A stretch of 64,000 bases of DNA from Chrysemys picta bellii (taxonomy: Eukaryota > Chordata > Testudines > Emydidae): positions 29,238,998-29,302,997 of the forward strand of contig NC_088791.1 in the NCBI RefSeq assembly GCF_011386835.1. The letters run 5' to 3'. Within the stretch, counting starts at the first letter, position 1. Each line of letters begins with the position of its first letter. The notes under the pieces are model-generated. The model saw only the letters and a list, made by a program, of their open reading frames with translations, was not told the DNA's origin and ran no database searches. Of this stretch, positions 35,601-48,836 are shown in pieces. A program made the translations under genes and the position numbers.

Positions 35601-36160
35601 ACACTGTGAACTAACTGAAATCATCACTCAAAATGAAGAAAGAATGGGGGGGAAAAGAATCTATAAATACTCTAGGCAACAATCCTGCACTGGGGAAGGG
35701 GATAGACAAGATAACCCAACAGGTCTTTTCGATCTAATTTCTATAAAAATCTTTGGCTCTTGGGATTTACTTTTCTGCATTATCTAACATGTATACTGAC
35801 AACGGTATGAATTTAGACCAGGGTTTCCCAAACGTACAAAGCTTTTGTCCTTTTCAGGGACAAATGTTTCACTACCCTCTCTCCCCAAGACCTCTAGTTC
35901 TAACCATGAACACAAGAAACATGTCTAACTGCAATCAGACCAAAACACATAATTATGTTACCAAAAAGGAACTTTAATTATAAAGGAATTGCAACATTTT
36001 AAATACATTCAAAATTCAGTGCAGTAGATAAGCAGACTTGTTGGTGAAAATTGTGCCCCGGGAGGTCGAACTGAGGAAATACACTTCTGCTTCACTTTCA
36101 ATCAACAGGTGATTGTGACACTTTCATTTTTTCACAACCAGCAAAGAGAAACCTGACTTT
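32697..36160. other. intron sequence, nothing recognised
   Basis: About 3.5 kb of unique-looking intron without gene or repeat that I can name. A motif cagggtttcccaaac at 35819 resembles a hAT end, but no partner nearby was found. Confidence 0.4.
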
Positions 36161-36165
36161 CAGAT

Positions 36166-36290
36166 AGGATGACCAGATGTCCCGATTTCATAGGGACTGT
36201 CCCGGTTTTTGGATCTTTTCCTTATATAGACTCCTATTACCCCTCACCCCTTGTCCAGATTTTTCACATTTGCTGTCTGGTCACCCTACT
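36166..36290 (+). mobile_element. short MITE (about 125 bp)
   Basis: Starts taggatgaccagatgtcccg and ends tgtctggtcaccctac, with inverted ends (GGNTGACCAGA / TCTGGTCACCC). The middle cttatatagactcctattac is shared with the truncated copy at 37942-38040. Confidence 0.75.
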
Positions 36291-36864
36291 TGCAGAGAGT
36301 TAAGGACAAAGTGGGATGAGAACTTTCAAGGCTTCTGCTCCTAAAGCTGGGTTTTCCTCTTCCTTCAGAGAGAGCCAAAAGCTAAGTTCCTGGCTAGAGA
36401 AAGTCATGGCAGCGACATGTCGCTGGAGAGGCCTGTCACTGTGTCTTAGAAAAGTGCAGTTATTGCTGCCAACTCTACAGCATCTTATGAAGAGGTTGGT
36501 GAGTCACCTCTTTCCCTTCTGTGGGTCTGCAAGAAGTAATTCCATAGGTGGTTCTGAAATTCCCTGTGATACAGATTTATGAGTCCCTGATGGTTGCTAA
36601 CCAGCTCCTCAGTTCCTTGAAGTCTAAAACAACAGGAAATGACTAAAAGTTTCCTCTCTGTGCTCAGGAAATACAACTACCAGATTTTCTGATTAACTTT
36701 CCTACTCTATTGTGCACAAACAGAAAATTCCTATTTCCAGCTCTGGAGAGAAGAGTTCAGATCATTTTAGTACCCAATAATGTCAGCCAGGCTGACTAAG
36801 TGTGCTGCCCAACATGAATTATATCAAAAGGTATTAGCAAGTGAAGATGGATGATCACTGTGGA

Positions 36865-36927
36865 AATCTGTACTTCTGCTCTTAATTCAGAGTCAATTAA
36901 TTAATCTGTACTTCTGCTCTTAATTCA
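36865..36927 (+). repeat. direct duplication, 25-base unit spaced 38 bases
   Basis: The 25 bases beginning aatctgtacttctgctctta occur at 36865-36889 and again, unchanged, at 36903-36927. It is a local tandem duplication without further copies. Confidence 0.85.
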
Positions 36928-37048
36928 TGTGAGACATCTCACAAGGAATTGCTCGTGAAGGAAACCCATGTCAACACAGAACAATGCAAAGAGTCAAGAA
37001 TTTAGTGAAGTTCACTCCTTTAATTGCTTCATGAAGGACCCGATAGAG

Positions 37049-37388
37049 CACTGGTGCCCCACCTTTTTACACAGGAGGGCCACATAAATCTAAGCACAAC
37101 ATTGTGTGGGCCAAACAGATTCTACATATTTTAATAAGATTTAAAGTCACCTGAATTGATTTATATTTTAAGTTCAGCTTGTTTCGTATGCATTTAGCTA
37201 AGTTGTTTCTATGTACAATATTGTCTGTTTACACATGTGTGTAAACTAAAATGATATAAACATGACAACAAAATGCTAATGAACTGGCCGTTAGTATACT
37301 GTGTTGAAGCAGGTCACAGGCCTTATGAAATGCTCTTGTGGTGGTGGGCTGTGTACAGCCCACGGGCCTTAGGTTGGACACCCCCTTG
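37049..37388. mobile_element. hAT-like non-autonomous element
   Basis: Ends CACTGGTGCCCCACC and GGTTGGACACCCCCTTG form imperfect inverted repeats. Flanking octamers cgatagag and acagagag agree at five of eight positions, suggesting an eroded 8-bp duplication. The AT-rich centre has no coding capacity. Confidence 0.65.
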
Positions 37389-37419
37389 ACAGAGAGTAAG
37401 AGAAGCCAGCATGGCCTCT

Positions 37420-38210
37420 ATAAAGAAAAAATCATGCCTTTTTAATCTAATAGCAGGCCAATGTAATAGTTAATAAAGGCAAACCAGTTGACAACTTATT
37501 TAGTCTTTCAAAAAGTCTTTTCCAAAGTCCTTCACAAAAGGCTATTAAGGAAATTAAGTAGCCATCTGGTGTCATGGATTAGAAATTGGCTATAAAACAG
37601 AAAACTAAGCGCAAGACTAAAAGGGTCAATTTTCAACATGGCAAAAGGGTAACACTGGGAGTGCAAAGGTTCTATACTAGATTCATGCTAGGTACTGTTT
37701 CATATATTTATTAATGATCTGGAAAAGAGTGATCAGCAGACAAAAAATTTTAGGTAATCAAAATTAGATACAGCTACTATTACTAATAAAAGAACGGTTA
37801 GGAACTTCAGAGAGACGGTGAATGGGCAACACAATGGCAGATGAAATGCAGTGTTGACAAATGCACCAAAATCTGAATTAGCTACATGCATTGCTGGTTT
37901 CTAAACTAAATGTACAAACTCAGAGCATCAATGAGAGACAGGGTGACCCAATTTTATAGAGAGAGTCCGGATATTCAGGGCTTTGTCTTATATAAGTGCC
38001 TATTAGCCCCCACCCCTATCCCGATTTTTCACATTTGCTAGTGAGAGAGAAGCTTAATTAAAAAACTCTGTTCAGTGAGCAGCAGTTGTGTTAAAAAAAG
38101 CAAACAAAACATCAGAATGTATAGAGCATGGACAGAGAAACATTACACCTTCACCAGGAATATGATACTCAGTTCTGGCCACCTACTTTCTCTCATATCT
38201 ATAACAACAT
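37420..38210 (+). mobile_element. CR1-type LINE fragment with nested MITE piece
   Basis: On the plus strand, stop-ridden text follows CR1 reverse transcriptase: caaaaagtcttttccaaagtcc (the KAFDKVPH region), tggattagaaattggct, attaatgatctggaaaagag (the INDLE region) and gaatgggcaacacaatggcag (the WATKWQ region). After a MITE piece (37942-38040), CR1 resumes with atgatactcagttctggccacc. It is old and inactive. Confidence 0.72.
37942..38040 (+). mobile_element. truncated MITE, same family as 36166-36290
   Basis: Reads gggtgacccaattttataga through cttatataagtgcctattag to cccgatttttcacatttgct. The right terminal repeat is missing. It lies within the CR1 copy. Confidence 0.7.
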
Positions 38211-39174
38211 AAAATTAAGTCAAAATTGAAACAAAATGTTATGATCAATCCAAAACATTTTTTTTCCTGAATTTTCTTTTGAAGAATGTTGACATTTTTG
38301 GGGTTTGTTTCAATTGGGAATGAAACCATATTTCAAAATCCTTTATAAAACAGAATTTCCACCGTTCACACGGCTCTAGTTCTAATGCACCTTTGCAAAA
38401 GAGCAAATTTTCAATAGAACCATCAGAAACACACTTCACACACACTAGAAGCTGTGCAGCACCTCAGATAACTCATCAAGTTGAAATGCTAAGTAGTCAC
38501 TTTTCTTGGGTTTGGAAATCTGTTGCTTTCAGACATTCTCAGCCATAATTCTAGCATGAAGTGAATCAGTGTTATTTGACAGAGGCACTATTTGCCATTT
38601 GGTAGCTGCTTCAGGTCCTAGAAGTTTTGATAATATGAATATTGAGTAGGCAAAAATAAGATTTTTCTGTAGTTGTATAGTATACAATTTACAGTATTGC
38701 ATGGTTTGTAGAAATACTAGAAAATAGGCCCGACGGACATAAGTATTCTCTCACATTGCCAGTCTGAGTAAATCAGATCTCTTGATTTTTCAAGGTTTCC
38801 AGTTTGTTCCCCTAAAACTCCTCGGATTTATCTTCCCATGATGAATGCTCGGTTGCAAGATATAGCAACAAAGTTGAAGGCTTCATGCTCTCTCACCTAG
38901 CACTTCAGAACACAGTCTGGTTTCAAACTAATTGATGCAAAGCCACATATTAGCATACTTTTGCATTTTCTTTTTTTCCCTCTGAGTTGTCTTTGGAACA
39001 ACATGCTGCTTTACTAGGCACAAAATGATCCATTTTCTGAATAACTCAGTCAGAAATGAGCTCCAACGAAGACTGGGCGGCATGAAATATTGTCAGGGGA
39101 GGCACAGTGCCCGTTTGCAGCTGACATGTCTGGTGTCCAGATCAGTGATGTGGGCATAGGTATTTTGTGTTGTA
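38211..39174. other. intron sequence, nothing recognised
   Basis: Unique-looking intron, AT-rich. Confidence 0.45.
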
Positions 39175-39268
39175 CATCGAATCATAGAATATTAGGGTTG
39201 GAAGAGAACTCAGGAGGTCATCTAGTCCAATCCCCTACTCAAATCAGGACCAACACCAACTATATCAG
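39175..39268 (-). repeat. CR1 3' end fragment
   Basis: Plus-strand text gaatcatagaatattagggt followed by aggaggtcatctagtccaat is the reverse of the CR1 3' terminus (whose sense end is made of ATTCTATG units). About 90 bases. Confidence 0.75.
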
Positions 39269-40648
39269 TAAGTGATATTGTTAATATGGCGTGTGCTGTA
39301 TTGTAACAGTTAAATCCAGGCACACATACATAGGTACAAGTTTGCTGTTTTATTTGCAGAGGCTATAGCAACCTACTTCTTGCACTAATATGCACTGACA
39401 ATCTAGCTGGAGTTATAAAATCAGAACACAGTGGCTTTAAAGGGAGGCCCCATTACAGGGCTTTATGTTGTGTATCAATTTAAAAAACCATTTAAGTGTA
39501 TTAATTATTTTCAAAATGTTAGATTTTCTGCATGACCTGCCATGGACCTCTCCCCTACCATGCCTCTTCACTCTCCTTGAGGTTGCCCAGCCCACACTTT
39601 GGGAAACCCTGATGTAAAGCATTCAGTAGAAATTGTCACTTGGCAACCAAAATATTTACCAATACTTTTCAATTTTTTACAGCCCATTCAAGTACAGTAC
39701 ATGCCTGAAGGTAAACAGAACCCCAATAGCAGAGCTATTTTATAGTAAATTGTTGTGTAACAGTATCAGCAGGCATCCACTACCAAGTTTCTATCACTGA
39801 ATGAACATTATAGTGCAGTACTTGAATTTCAGTGAAATCTGATCCTGCCTTCAGAACTACAGCTGTTTAAGAAAATACCTCATTAACACATGTAAATAAC
39901 CAAAACAGCCACTTACATTGTGTATAAAAGTTTTCCTATTGCAGGAAGAAGGTTTTTTAAAATTTAAACTGATGTTCGCAACAAAAGTATGAAAACACTG
40001 ACATCAGAAATCATGGGGAAATTGTACATATATTTAAAAAAGCAAAATGGTTCCTATTACAATTCCAATCACTATACTTCCAAATGTTGGTTTCTTGCTG
40101 CTCTACTGTTCTGTTCAATTTCACGCTAGGTAGCAGTGCGTGGCAAATGGTCAGGAATGTGTGACATGACAGTAAACAAGCTCAAAACTGAGCACCATTT
40201 AAATACACATATGTGAAAAATATGCCCGAATTTTGATCCAAATAAGGGTCCCAAACTGAAATCTTTATTTGCATGTACTAGGATTTGAATATAACAAATA
40301 AGAGGTATTATATAACAGACAGACCATCAAGCGTTAGTAGCTATTACACTAAATTTTAATTATTTTAATTCCACTGCAAAACAACTAAAATCCTGAAATT
40401 TCAGTTTATAGTCAACAGGGCAAGTTCTGCTTTGACTTACATACACACAAATCCCACTGCAGTCAGTGGGTCTCCATGGGTGTACCCAAGAGCAGAATTT
40501 AACTCAAAATGCATTCAATACAATGGAAAGTGTATTCAATAGTTTTATGTACTAGGATTCCGGTGCTGTTATTTTAATAAATCTGTGACAAAAAGAAAAC
40601 ATCATATCTTTAAAAACAACATTCTTTAGAAATTGAAAAATGACTTAC
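39269..40648. other. intron sequence, nothing recognised
   Basis: No exon or element that I can support. The motif tttgggaaaccctg at about 39599-39612 resembles a hAT end without a partner. Confidence 0.4.
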
Positions 40649-40748
40649 AAGCTGCTCAGACTTTACACCATATAGTTGTATGGTCTTTGCCACATTTTTT
40701 GAAACAGCTAAACTGAGGTTTGGGTCCACAGCAGCCACATTTAGCTCA
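40649..40748 (-). CDS. COG5: COG5 exon ([11 protein letters not shown] block)
   Basis: This exon has 100 bases: one base completing a serine codon and 33 codons, ending in phase 0. The acceptor is gtttctag and the donor is gtaagtca. The translation starts [20 protein letters not shown] and ends VKSEQL. It is followed by the 24.1 kb intron that holds DIRS copy B and several other insertions. Confidence 0.97.
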
Positions 40749-41639
40749 CTAGAAACAAAGGTGATAGATATTAATTAAAACTAAATAGTCCAAATTGTAA
40801 CAAATTAACTATTAATAACTAGTAATATGGCATGTCAACTTCGAGGAGAATAGTATATACAACCAAAATTCTATGAGGCACAATGGTTCAATTTACTGTT
40901 TAACAAATCTATTCAGGAATTTTATGAGCTGAGTGTATCACTTCCTATTCTGATGCTAAGAAAGAACTCACAGTGAGTAAACTTGGTACTGCAGCGTGTA
41001 TGCTAAAATGATATTATTCCCCTTGGGTTCAAAGTATTGACTTCAATGCATTGCTTGGCAAGCAGAATTTGGTAGAGGCAAGCACAGAGTCATTCACCGA
41101 TGAGGCTAGGGAGTAAACTATGCAGAGATTCCAAGGTGCTTTGTTTGTCACAACTAATAGGCTTTATTGTAAGCACAATATGCAGTACAAGGGACCCCAA
41201 AATAGATGGACGGCAACAAACTGAAGAAAACAACAAGAAATTATGGTCCAAATCACTCCCTGGGGAATCCCTGTCAGGAGGATGAGTGCTAACTCCTCAG
41301 CACTATTTCCCTCACGTTCCCAGAACCCCACAGACATCCATCTGCTAGGTAGGGCTCCATCTACAAGGCGCTCTGCAGAAATTTGCGGACAAGAATAGAG
41401 ATAGCTATCCAAGCAGCATTATCCTCCTATGGGTCATGCTGCCAGAGGTAATCCTCCAAGTGCTGAGGGAGATGTTAGGATTCACAAAATTGGGAAGCCT
41501 CACCCCTAGAGAACTTCACAGGGCGCTAAACTTCACTAGCTAGACAACTCAGTTTTCCTGCCCTTTGTGAAGTTCCCCTACTTCCTCTGCAAGATGGGGC
41601 ATCAGGGCCCATAAATATGTGCAGTACAGTCCAAACCAG

Positions 41640-41790
41640 CAATACCGACTCAGAGGCTTGGGAGCCGCAAGTGGCTCTTTGCAGCACATTATATTAAAAC
41701 ACTGTGTGGTTTACTGTGGCTCTTTTGGGTAATGTTGATTGCTAATTTGGCTCCTGAACCACTGAAGTCTGAGTATGACTGGTCCAAACC
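41640..41790 (+). repeat. hAT-like repeat fragment
   Basis: Contains gggagccgcaagtggctctt, aaaacactgtgtggttta and gtggctcttttgggtaatgt, then ttggctcctgaaccactga, a turtle repeat with GAGCC/GGCTC ends. Boundaries are approximate. The block 41090-41580 before it is moderately GC-rich and unidentified. Confidence 0.5.
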
Positions 41791-42440
41791 CTAAAATGAG
41801 ATGAGCACCTGTAATTCCCACTGAAGTCAACAAGAGCTGTAAGAGTTCAACATTTTTCACAATATTAACACATCCAGTAAATTACATAGAATGCTATCTA
41901 TTCATGCTAGTGTTTGGACCAGTCCTTGCTAAATAGACTAAAACACTGAAATCAGGGATTAATGAAAATGTTCCATTTGTGATTTAAACATTTCAGTTTA
42001 CTTTTTCTAACTGGGATATTCCTCTTCATCTACTATTCTTGTCATTTCATTTTTTATGCAACAGATTGTTTTAATCGGAGATTTAGTTTATAGCCAAGCA
42101 AATATCATCTTCCCTTTGATACATTCAGAATAATGTAGTTGTAACACATTTACACTAGATTTAAAATGTCTCTTTTTTACTGCATTTTAAGCACAATCAT
42201 GTGAATAACATTACTTATGTGCATGCTTGCAGAGAGCAGACCCCATATGAATATTTCAGAATTACTCCTGCACAACAAAATTCAAAAGATGAACCCTGAT
42301 TTAATTTCAGTGCTAATAACTTCTATAATTAAAGGGGAATCAAACATTTACTGTTAATGAAGCTTCATTTCCAAAATTTTAATGTAGAAAATAAAAAGAC
42401 ATGGTGCAGATTACATGTTGCAATATATTACAACCACTTA

Positions 42441-42632
<192 letters not shown>

Positions 42633-43747
42633 CTAAAGTTGAAATATATAGTAGCAAGTTGAGGCTGGGACTCCTCTGGAGCTTATAAACTCTGTAGGAG
42701 CCAGAACTATATGTACTGCCCAGGAGTTATTTTTTCCATTGAAGAAAATAACTGTTCAGTTAGCCTCCCTACATAGCCTCCCTGTGCACTAGCTCCCCCT
42801 GAGGCCTGTTGTATGAAACAACTTTGGTGTACCTAAATCACGTTATTCTTGAGATATACAACATTAGGAAAGTGTTCCAAAAGTGGGATCAGAGCCTTTG
42901 TTTGACATCACATATCTCATAACAGATGGCCTGAGCCCCACCCAGAATATGCTAAAAAATTCTCCTCTCACGTGGAGCTACCTGTATAAAACACCAGGGA
43001 GAAACGACCATTTTTGTGCTGGCTTCAATATTAAATTTTAAAACTACATTTAATATACTTCCATCATTACAATTCCTGTTAGTGAAAATGATTCAATAGT
43101 AGCTACTATGTAAACTCTACCAGGGGAATTATGACTTTTATACTTAGGAACGATAGGACAAATGTGTAGGGTGGGATTTTCAAAAGGGTTTGGCACTGAC
43201 TTTTCTGGCTTTCACTGAAGCCAATGGCAAAACTCCCATTGACTTCAATCGGAGTATAGTTATGCACATGCACAGCACTTTTAAAAATCTTATCCGACAT
43301 ATTTATCCTTTTGCTCATAAATCATAATAGATTTATTCACCAGTGTCAAACCTAATCTTCTCCATATTTAACAGGAAAATCATGTACATTCTAGAATATA
43401 AAACAGATATGGTGAAAATCATTAGGAACTGAGTATCTGCCACTCTGTAGTGATTGTGGTACCACAAAATACAGGAAGACACTACAGTAATTGCATTTGC
43501 ACCAGATAGGCAAATGGTGACTTTTAATAATTCCTATTTGCTGTCTACAGCTATACACAGATGTAAAGACAAAACTAGCTACAAAGTACTGACACAGATC
43601 AAAAACATGAACCTTAATGTGTCTTCATTTTATTTAAAACAAACACACACACACACCCCATTTGATAGAAAGACTGCTGAAAAAGCCCTTAAAATTCTAG
43701 CTCTCCTGCAGGGGATTTCCTGCTTTGTGAAGCTGAAAAACCCTGAG

Positions 43748-44032
43748 TTCTTGTCTAAAAAAACTCCCTTGTTGCAGGATGGGTGCCGGCAAAGTGCATT
43801 AGAGGAGTGTGATTGGTAAAATGCTCTAACGTGTTGCACTTTAACTGCCCCAAGTAGACTCTGCTGGCGCACTCTGAAAGGTGCCTAGTTTATGTGCACA
43901 GGCACCTTTTAAAGTATGCCAGCAGGGTCTACATGGGACAGTTAGAGCACAACACGTTAGAACACTTTACATATCACAGCCCTCCAGTGTGTTTTGCTGC
44001 ACCATGCAGACAAGCCCTATGGCGCTAGGATT
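43748..44032. mobile_element. palindromic MITE next to a COG5 exon
   Basis: A fold-back element: arm 43793-43890 (ctctaacgtgttgcac, gtagactctgctggcgcac, aaaggtgccta) pairs with arm 43901-43996 (aggcaccttttaaag, gccagcagggtctac, gcacaacacgttagaac) around an 11-base centre. Terminal motifs are cttgtct and agacaag. It lies 44 bases downstream of the donor of the 44076-44280 exon. Confidence 0.75.
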
Positions 44033-44075
44033 GTATAGTTATCTCGTCGGATACAGCAGTTTGTGCTAAACATAC

Positions 44076-44280
44076 TCATAATCCTGTTTCTTTTGCATGA
44101 AAATGTCATGTGTATCTTCTTCCATCTGTTGCAGTTCAGCAAAGAGATCTGTATTTCCACTTGCATTAAAATTTCTTTGAATATTTTGACTGTATTGTTG
44201 TAGGCGCTTCCACAAGTCATTATAAAGTCTCAGTAATTTAGGGTATTCTCCTTCAAAAGCTTGCTTCAAAAACACAGAAG
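44076..44280 (-). CDS. COG5: COG5 exon ([10 protein letters not shown] block)
   Basis: This exon has 205 bases: two bases completing a serine codon, 67 codons, and two bases (GA) left over. The acceptor is gttttacag and the donor is gtatgttt. The translation contains [20 protein letters not shown] and then [19 protein letters not shown], one of the most conserved parts of the protein and helical in prediction. It ends in an acidic stretch followed by KKQDY. A palindromic MITE begins only 44 bases beyond the donor. Confidence 0.97.
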
Positions 44281-46948
44281 CTGTAAAACAAAACAATAAA
44301 CAGCATTCATTATGATCTTCCAAACTAGCCTCTTTGATAAAAATAAATAACATGGATCTTAGCACTTAAATTGGTACATTCCTATACAATAAAACTGAAG
44401 TATTACTATATCTACAATTAATATCACTATCACAGTATATGCAAGTGACAAATATAAAAGTGTCTAAAACACTGTAATGCATCCCTGCACAATCTGAACC
44501 TTGAACATAAAAACCTTGCCTTGTACAATAACCATCCCAGCTTTGTTATACGGCATTTCATGACCAAATTATTATTTTATTACTGTTACTATTTATCAAG
44601 CGCAACAGTATGCTAGGTTGTTTATATCTAAAGCATTTTTCAATGATAGTTTTGCAATGGAAAAATCTATACTTTTGTTTCATTTTCAAGGCACATATTT
44701 AAAGGGACACAGATAACTTGAAGTAGGCCCAAATCTTTAACAAACCTTAAAGTTATTGTTACAATCTGGTGGGAGAAGCTCTTCAGATTTAAATATCTGA
44801 AGTGTTCTGCTTTTACACATGCTACTTTTTTTTTAAAGACGATTAAAAAACAACTGCACGTTTGTCAAATAAAGAATGATAACACGAGCTGTGTTATTTT
44901 CAGCCCTGGAAATCATGCCACAAAAAGTGGAAAGTGAAACAAATTTAGAACGGTTTAAAAAAAGGTTGATGATATCTGTGCTCTGACACCACCTGACTTT
45001 AGGGATTCCACCATCATGTTTTAGGTGAGTAGAAAATTGGCCCTTTAATATGGTGGCCTTCAGGGTCTGAACATATGCTTCAGTTCATCCATTCGCACCT
45101 TTACACTTCACCATCTGAACCATTCTTTTTACTCATATACATTTTTCATTTTAACCATTGTAAGGTCCATATTTTTTATTTCCATAGTAATTGGATATTT
45201 CATTGTGGTGAGCTGATGTCTGTAATAATTTTTCCCCACAGCACAAAAATAGGTGCTGGACTGTTATTCTTTTATTGTTTATACTTTGTCACACATTTAT
45301 TTTCTTCTCTACGCCTAATGGCCCAGTCTTGCTCCCACTGACGCAAACATGAGTTTTATGATTTATGTCAGTGGGATCAAGATCTAGCCCCTACTCTACA
45401 CATACAAAAGTAAAAAAACATAGCTGACTATTACAAGTTACTAAACATCTCCTATCCCTGGGGGCAGAAGTCAAGAAATTTGTTTGGCCTTGGTTTCCCC
45501 TAAAAATGTATGGGTTTTTTGCTGTCCCGTTTTATTTCACATGCTGCTTTAAAAGCCATTCTTCTTTTTAAAAACACTTTGGTGAAAAGTGCTTCTGCCT
45601 TTAGTTTAAAAAAAATATTCAAGACTTTTGGAGTTCTTTGCACTTTTCAATGTTAAATATGCAGTTTTCTGTAAACAAAAATATGTAAAAAAACCAAAAT
45701 TGACTACATATTGCATGCATCATTGCCTGAAAACTCACATATACTGAAAAAAACAGAACAGCATTTGCAGCATAAACATCCTGCTTTCACCAAACTTTTA
45801 TTTAAAAATAACTAACGAGTGTAAGTAGCAAAACAGTGGTGTTTTGATTAATAACTGTGTTCTAAATTGCTGACAGGATAGAAAAGTTACCTCAATGTTG
45901 AAATAAAAATTGTGCCTCTTGCTGTCACGGTTTTACAGTCTTAGGCCCTATCCTGCAAACACTTATGCATATGCTTAAGTTTAAGCACATGAGACTCCTA
46001 TATTTGCTGGATCATATGAACCTAGGTACCTGTGTTAAAGGTAACATATAAGACAATCTATAAAACAAAACAGTTTTTAATATAGTTGAATAAATTTCCT
46101 TCAGGAATCACCAAGTTACTTAGCAACTCCTGAACAGAAACCAAGCAGCTACTTCCTCAAATTAATAATACTGCTATAGAACATCGTAGGCCCAGTTTTT
46201 TAAAGGGATATCATAACGACTGAGCCCACAGAGATAAGCATATGCATGTTGCACCTCATTCGTATGTACAGTACCAAGATTGGGGATTTTCAAACTTCAC
46301 ATGAGTGTAAAGGGTATTTTTGTGACTGCATCCCAAGTACTTAACTTTGACAATTCAGCCAGTTGCATGCTGCACTGTTATTTACTGGCAACAATGTTTA
46401 TGACTCTTCCTTGATTTAGCATGATATTTGTACAGCATATTTTGCATGTGTATTCAGAATACCTCACCAAGATTTACAAAAAAGCTCAGCTTTGCTTTAG
46501 GTGCATAATGCAAGTGGCCAGATTTTCAAGATTGCTCAGCATCCAAGAGCACAATAATAAAATATTTGCTCTTTTAATTAGGTTAATGTTTATGGTTTTG
46601 GCTGACCTATTCACTTTTGGCCTCTGGAATTATAATCCGTTATTCCACAAATTTCCCCCCTCCACCATGCCATTGCCAAAAAAAGGATATTTTTATATTG
46701 GATGAGGAATGTTAAATAAAGCAAAGTACATATCTTCCTAAATGCACAATAAAAGTCAGGGGAAAAGTGTGATGATCATAAATACATCTATCCTCAGTTA
46801 TGAAAATATATGTATGAAGAGTAACAGGAGAAACCACAGCTGCAGATCTGATAGCTGGAAATTACAAGCAAAGGTTTATTGAATTGACATATTTTCAGAC
46901 CAACTCTAGAAGACATCACAAATCACACATGTTAAATACAACACTTAC
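44281..46948. other. COG5 intron, nothing recognised
   Basis: Low-GC intron between two COG5 exons. A few short cactgacgcaa/cagtggga motifs near 45310-45380 and 45950-46020 may be small MITE remnants. No gene. Confidence 0.45.
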
Positions 46949-47030
46949 AGTCTGTTGCTATCTGAAATTGAGAGGAAAGAGTCTGAGTTACTGCAGTCCA
47001 AAATGTGTACAAAATATCTGACTGGCCTTC
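46949..47030 (-). CDS. COG5: COG5 exon (first of eight in the window)
   Basis: This exon has 82 bases, 27 codons plus one base. It starts GAAGGCCAG after a pyrimidine tract ending in ccgcccag and ends before gtaagtgt. The translation begins EGQSDILYTFW and ends SSQFQIATD, matching the COG5 segment just upstream of the conserved [10 protein letters not shown] block. The trailing T joins CT of the next exon to give a serine codon. The acceptor tract contains a run of seven Cs on the sense strand. Confidence 0.95.
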
Positions 47031-48259
47031 CTGGGCGGGGGGAAAAAAAGAGAAGAAAAGTTCAAAATATGTCATAGGCATAAAAACTGCATATATTACA
47101 TCATAGTGCATTTGCCAGAAAAAGATTCCCTGGCCATCCCAAGTGTTTTAATAAACTTCTACTTTGTATTTATTTTTTAGTACACAATATACAAAAAGCT
47201 GCAAAATATAAACATTATGGTCATCAGTAGGCAGGGGCTAACTACTGTTAGCAAACAAAAATAAATGCAGCCCTCAAATGCAGCCTTTTCCCTGGGTTTT
47301 GGAGGTCTCCTCTCAATGCACTTCTTGCTGGTAATGGGTCTTCTAGGGACAGGGGCGAGGGAGGGCAGAAATAGTCCAGAACCTAATGGGAACGAGAGAG
47401 CTATTCCCCCTCTCTCCTTGTGAAGCAGAGATCTGTCCATACTAAAGCTTCTGAAGTATGATCACTCTGGTATAATTTCCAAGGGTTCCCATATGATAAT
47501 TCAAACTAAGAGTTTACAGTGAAACCTACAGTCCCCTCACCAGCAGGATTTGTTGCCAGGAGGGGATAGTGGTGTGCCCAGCTACTGCCAGCAAGGCAGA
47601 CAAGGAGGGGAAGCAGGCATCGGTTCTGAAGTGATCAATACCTGGAGCTTTCGTGCCAAAGTGTCAATACCAGGTGATACATGAAGCTCTGAATGAGCTG
47701 GTACTGGGACATGGTACCTGGTGCCTGAGTGGGTGCCAGAGGGACCTTTCTTGGGCCATCCTTGTCTATGTCAGAATGAGAGGATTTCTACATTTTAGAG
47801 CTAGAACCTGGCAAAGATGACCTGGAACTGAGGGGAACAGCACTCCTTTCATCCACTGATCCCAGGCGTTTTATCAGTCACAGAGGAGGATTTCTGAGAG
47901 ATATGACCCTCAGAATTACGAGCGGAAGAACAGACAGGAGCACTTTGTGAAGAAGACAATTCAGGATTTTCAGTCCCGATCATTCCAGGATCTCTCCAGC
48001 AAAGACAACTTCAAGTAAGCCTCTTTCACCTTGCGTGTTCTCTTGCAAATGGCATATCTCTCAGGAACATGCCTTTTACCAAATACCTGGTGTGCCCCAT
48101 ATTAAGGGGCAATACAGCCTCACAAGGAAGACAGCGTTTAAAACCTGGGGTTCTTTATTCTCCCATAAAGGCTTGACCCAGTATCAGAAAAGTCTCAGAG
48201 AAAAAACATTTTTAAGGAAAAAATGACACACTATGAAAGAAGTGATGAGTGAAGACTAA

Positions 48260-48556
48260 GGGTATGGTTACATTACATCTTATTTTGGCATAACTTATGT
48301 CGCTCGGGGAGATATATAAATCACAACCTGGAGTGACGGAAGTTACACCGACATAAGCATCGTTGTGGAAAGCACTAGGTCAGTGGAAGAGCTTCCCCTG
48401 CCAACACAGCTTCTGCCACTCGCGGGGGCTGGAGTAGGTAAACTGACTGGAGAGCTCTCTCCTGTTGGCTTAGAGTGGCTACATTAGAGAGCTCACAGCA
48501 GCAAAGTTGCATCGGTGCAGCTGTGCCACTGTAAACTCTCTAGTGTAGTTGTGCCC
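48260..48556. mobile_element. Harbinger-like MITE with TAA duplication
   Basis: It runs from GGGTATGGTTACATTAC to GTAGTTGTGCCC, flanked on both sides by taa (48257-48259 and 48557-48559). A 3-bp TWA duplication is typical of PIF/Harbinger elements. Internal landmarks cataacttatgtcgctcgg and gttacaccgacataagc are shared with 55502-55748 and 56854-57720. Confidence 0.78.
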
Positions 48557-48836
48557 TAAATAAGTAACTATCTACAGGTATTCACAACTATTTACACAAA
48601 AAAAGGAAATCATACAGTGAGTGAGAAGCTTGGACAGTCCGTAAGGGCTTATTTGCTCTTCACAGTTAATTTGGATTAAGGCAGGGTCTGAATTTAAAGC
48701 CAGCTATTCCTAAATAGCTCCATGTAGAGAGAAGCCCTGAGTTCCACTTCGCAGGCACAGGCAGTAAAAAGGAACTGAAGGGTGGATGGGTGACTCCATC
48801 CTTTATGACTTTGGTGGGAGGCACGAGGACACTATG

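Noticed and set aside
35819..39613. CAGGGTTTCCCAAAC and GTTTGGGAAACCCTG-like ends 3.8 kb apart, considered as one full-length hAT transposon
   Set aside because: The flanking octamers agree at only five of eight positions, no transposase lies between, and unrelated elements fill the interval. More likely two separate remnants.
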